Shown: positions 15,970-17,789 of the stretch, piece after piece | Position numbering within the stretch: position 1 is the first letter of the stretch | Layout of the letters: every line of letters begins with the position of its first letter | Assembly (NCBI GenBank): GCA_002382645.1 | Contig: DFYP01000034.1 | Span: forward strand, 1-17,789 | DNA length: 17,789 nt | From: Desulfovibrio sp. UBA4079 | GTDB taxonomy: Bacteria > Desulfobacterota > Desulfovibrionia > Desulfovibrionales > Desulfovibrionaceae | Direction of reading: 5' to 3' | Translations under genes and position numbers: made by a program | The notes under the pieces: generated by a model | The model's input: the letters and a program-made list of their open reading frames with translations, nothing else | The model's database searches: none | What the model was told of the DNA's origin: nothing

Positions 15970-16480
15970 GGAACTGGCCCGGAACATCCGCCTGCTCATC
16001 CTGGACGTGGACGGGGTGCTCACCGACGGCGGCCTGTATTACGACCACGCGGGCAACGTGACCAAGCGCTTCAACGTCCAGGACGGCCTCGGCATCAAGC
16101 TGGCCCAGGCCGCCGGGCTCGAAGTGGCCGTGATCACGGGCCTGAACCACGGGTGCGTGGAAAAGCGCGTGCGCGAGCTGGGCATCCAGGAATACCATGC
16201 CGGGCATGTGGACAAGGTCCGCTTCCTGGACGACCTCTGCCAGAGCCGGAACCTGGTTCCGGCCCAGGTGGCCTTCCTGGGCGACGACTGGGTGGACGCG
16301 GCCATCATGCGCCGGGTGGGCCTGCCCATGGCCGTGCCCAACGCCCAGCCCGAGGTCCTGGACCTGGCCCTCTGGGTTCCGAGGCATTCCGGCGGCCAGG
16401 GCGCGGTGCGCGAGACCATCGCGTTTCTCTTGCGGGCCCAGGGCAAGCTGGACGGCCTTTGGCGCCAGTGGGCCGGGTGA
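15956..16480 (+). CDS. kdsC: KDO-8-phosphate phosphatase (HAD family)
   Basis: A 174-residue HAD phosphatase without a large cap domain, removing phosphate from KDO-8-phosphate. Motif I is D17-V-D19-G-V-L-T-D with both aspartates; motif II is T61 (VITGL); K87 is the likely motif III lysine; motif IV is GDDWVD (109-114). FNVQDGLGIK and the C-terminal GGQGAVRE are typical of KdsC. One deviation is Leu63 where most KdsC proteins have Arg after T/S-G. The start at 15956 lies inside the kdsA 3' end, and the frame begins close to motif I, so this ATG is the natural choice. The stop overlaps the lptC start (TGATG). Confidence 0.95.
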   Translation: MPPVEELARNIRLLILDVDGVLTDGGLYYDHAGNVTKRFNVQDGLGIKLAQAAGLEVAVITGLNHGCVEKRVRELGIQEYHAGHVDKVRFLDDLCQSRNLVPAQVAFLGDDWVDAAIMRRVGLPMAVPNAQPEVLDLALWVPRHSGGQGAVRETIAFLLRAQGKLDGLWRQWAG

Positions 16481-17121
16481 TGCGGCTCCCGGGCAAGACC
16501 TGGGCCGCGCTGGCGGCCATTTTCGTGGGCGGACTTCTGGTGGGGCTGTTCCTGTCCCGGGGTGAGCGGCCCGGCGGCGAGGAGCCCAAAACCGGGGGCA
16601 AGGAACGGAGCGCGCCCGCCGGGGCCCTGGGCGGCGCGGACATCGTGGCCCAGGACATCGAGCTGGTCCAGGGCAAGGGCGGCCAGGTGCAGTGGCGGCT
16701 GCGGGCCCGCAACGCCGAGTACAACCAGGACAAGGGCCGGGTCATGGTGGTCAAGCCCCAGATGCTCTCCTACGTGGGCGAGGAGCGCCGCGAGGTCTAC
16801 ATCCAGGCCGAGCGCGGGGAGATCGACCAGCAGGGCGACAACCTGACCCTCTGGGACCGGGTGGAGGGCCGCTACGGGCATTTCGCCCTCTCGGCCGAGA
16901 ATTTCGACTACATCGGGGCCATGAACAAGGTCTTTCTCAGGGGCGGGGTGCAGGTGCGGCGGCCGGACATGTCCATTGACGCCGCAGCCGTGGAGATCGA
17001 CCTGACCACCCGGGAACTGGTGGCCGCGGGCGGGGTTTCGGCCTTCATCGCCTCGCGCAACGTGGACCTGGACATGCTGCCCCCTGCCGGGCAGGCAAAG
17101 CCCCAAGGAACAGCGCAATGA
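16480..17121 (+). CDS. lptC: LPS export ABC transporter periplasmic protein LptC
   Basis: A 213-residue single-pass inner-membrane protein. One membrane helix (about 8-26) is followed by a Gly/Pro-rich linker. A periplasmic beta-jellyroll domain (about 52-200) carries the family pattern of repeated strands, for example WRLRARNAEYNQDKGRVMV, then QAERGEIDQQGDNLTLWDRV, then VFLRGGVQVRRPDMSIDAAA. LptC joins the LptB2FG transporter to the LptA bridge that carries LPS to the outer membrane. It begins at the ATG overlapping the kdsC stop by one base. The next gene's ATG overlaps its own stop (ATGA). Identity rests on both the fold pattern and the kdsA-kdsC-lptC order. Confidence 0.9.
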   Translation: MRLPGKTWAALAAIFVGGLLVGLFLSRGERPGGEEPKTGGKERSAPAGALGGADIVAQDIELVQGKGGQVQWRLRARNAEYNQDKGRVMVVKPQMLSYVGEERREVYIQAERGEIDQQGDNLTLWDRVEGRYGHFALSAENFDYIGAMNKVFLRGGVQVRRPDMSIDAAAVEIDLTTRELVAAGGVSAFIASRNVDLDMLPPAGQAKPQGTAQ

Positions 17122-17789
17122 CCAGACCGTTTCTTCTGACCGTCCTTTTCCTGCTCCTGGCCGTGAACGCCTGGGCCTTCGGCGAGGTCCGCTACGCCGA
17201 CCGGCCGCTCAACGTGCGCGCGGGCCGCAGCCTGGAGGCCGCGCACGTCCGGACCCTCCAGCCCGGGGACAAGGTCCGCGTGGATTTCCTGGAGGACGGC
17301 TGGTACGCCGTGTTCGAGGAGAACGCCACGGAACGCGACGAGGCCAAGGCCCTGGGCTACGCCAATGCCCGGTTCCTGCTGCCCGTGGGCAAGGCCGCGG
17401 CGGCCCCGGCTCCGGCCGCTCCGGCAGTGGCGGCCCCCACGGCCGTTGAGGTCAAGGCGTCCGTGCCCCCGGTCCCGGCGGTTCCTGCCCCGGAAAAGAC
17501 CGCGGCCCAGGCCGTTCCGGCCCCGGCCGGGACCCCGCTGGTGCTCTCGGTCAAGGCCGAGATCAAGGCCGCGGCCAAGGCCACCGCCCTGCGCAAGGCC
17601 CGGGCCCTGAACGCCCCGACCGTGGGCTCCCTGGCTCCGGGCGAGCGGGTTCAGGCCGCCTTTCTCCAGGACGGCTGGTTCGCCGTGTTCCGGCTCAACG
17701 AGAAGAACATCATTGAATCCAAGGCCCTGGGGTTCGTGCACGCCTCCGAGCTTTTGCCCGAGACCCCGGGGGTCAAGCCCCTGTCCCAG
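17118..17789 (+). CDS. Exported protein with two SH3-type domains, 5' part only
   Basis: The frame is open to the right edge with no stop; 224 residues are visible. A signal peptide (1-20, ending NAWA before FGEV) is followed by an SH3b-like domain (about 24-90, with LNVRAGRSLEAAHV and FLEDGWYAVF). An Ala/Pro-rich linker follows (about 93-142), then a second, similar domain (about 145-214, with ATALRKARALNAPTV and FLQDGWFAVF). Both domains end in a matching KALGY/F...A..LLP stretch, so this is an internal duplication. Such domains usually bind peptidoglycan or act as periplasmic adaptors. The start overlaps the lptC stop (ATGA), so it is translated with the LPS genes. It is not LptA as far as visible; a different domain could follow past the edge. 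Confidence 0.88.
   Translation, partial: MTRPFLLTVLFLLLAVNAWAFGEVRYADRPLNVRAGRSLEAAHVRTLQPGDKVRVDFLEDGWYAVFEENATERDEAKALGYANARFLLPVGKAAAAPAPAAPAVAAPTAVEVKASVPPVPAVPAPEKTAAQAVPAPAGTPLVLSVKAEIKAAAKATALRKARALNAPTVGSLAPGERVQAAFLQDGWFAVFRLNEKNIIESKALGFVHASELLPETPGVKPLSQ

Overview
The window looks like chromosome from a GC-rich (roughly two-thirds G+C) Gram-negative bacterium, most likely a sulfate-reducing deltaproteobacterium of the Desulfovibrio group. The reasons are the pyrG-kdsA-kdsC-lptC gene order, the metal-dependent type of KdsA, a PurQ gene divergent from pyrG, and the general protein flavour. This assignment is inferred from recall of gene order and families; no search was run. No rRNA, CRISPR array, transposase or integrase was seen.

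Layout. Positions 1-478 hold the 3' end of an unrecognised Ala/Pro-linker protein, meeting tail to tail a small four-cysteine protein (479-898, minus). A CHASE2-class III adenylate cyclase (1007-3217, minus) is divergent from a three-gene type I secretion operon running plus: TolC-like outer-membrane channel, ABC exporter, HlyD-type adaptor (3410-7789). The exporter has an unusual nucleotide-binding domain. A convergent spacer of 217 bases follows, then a TauE/SafE-type permease (minus) divergent from a fused methionine sulfoxide reductase MsrA-MsrB (plus). The latter converges on a four-EF-hand protein (9837-10472, minus) whose ribosome binding site lies in one arm of a long hairpin.

From about 10575 to 11830 the DNA becomes strongly AT-rich and carries one gene starting with TTG. 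It encodes a protein I recall as DUF6602-like, with a PD-(D/E)XK-nuclease-like residue pattern. It is bounded on the right by tRNA-Ser(CGA), which suggests horizontally acquired DNA beside a tRNA gene. tRNA-Ser, tadA and purQ form a minus-strand group.

From 13520 to the right edge runs a tightly overlapped plus-strand operon: pyrG, kdsA, kdsC, lptC and an exported tandem-SH3 protein cut by the window edge. PyrG makes CTP, which is used to activate KDO. KdsA and KdsC make KDO. LptC belongs to the LPS export bridge, so CTP supply, KDO synthesis and LPS transport are joined in one transcript.

No complete new system is demonstrated. The points most worth a second look are the exporter with altered signature and H-loop motifs, the hairpin masking the EF-hand ribosome binding site, the AT-rich nuclease-like island beside tRNA-Ser, and the SH3 gene directly after lptC where lptA is usually found.
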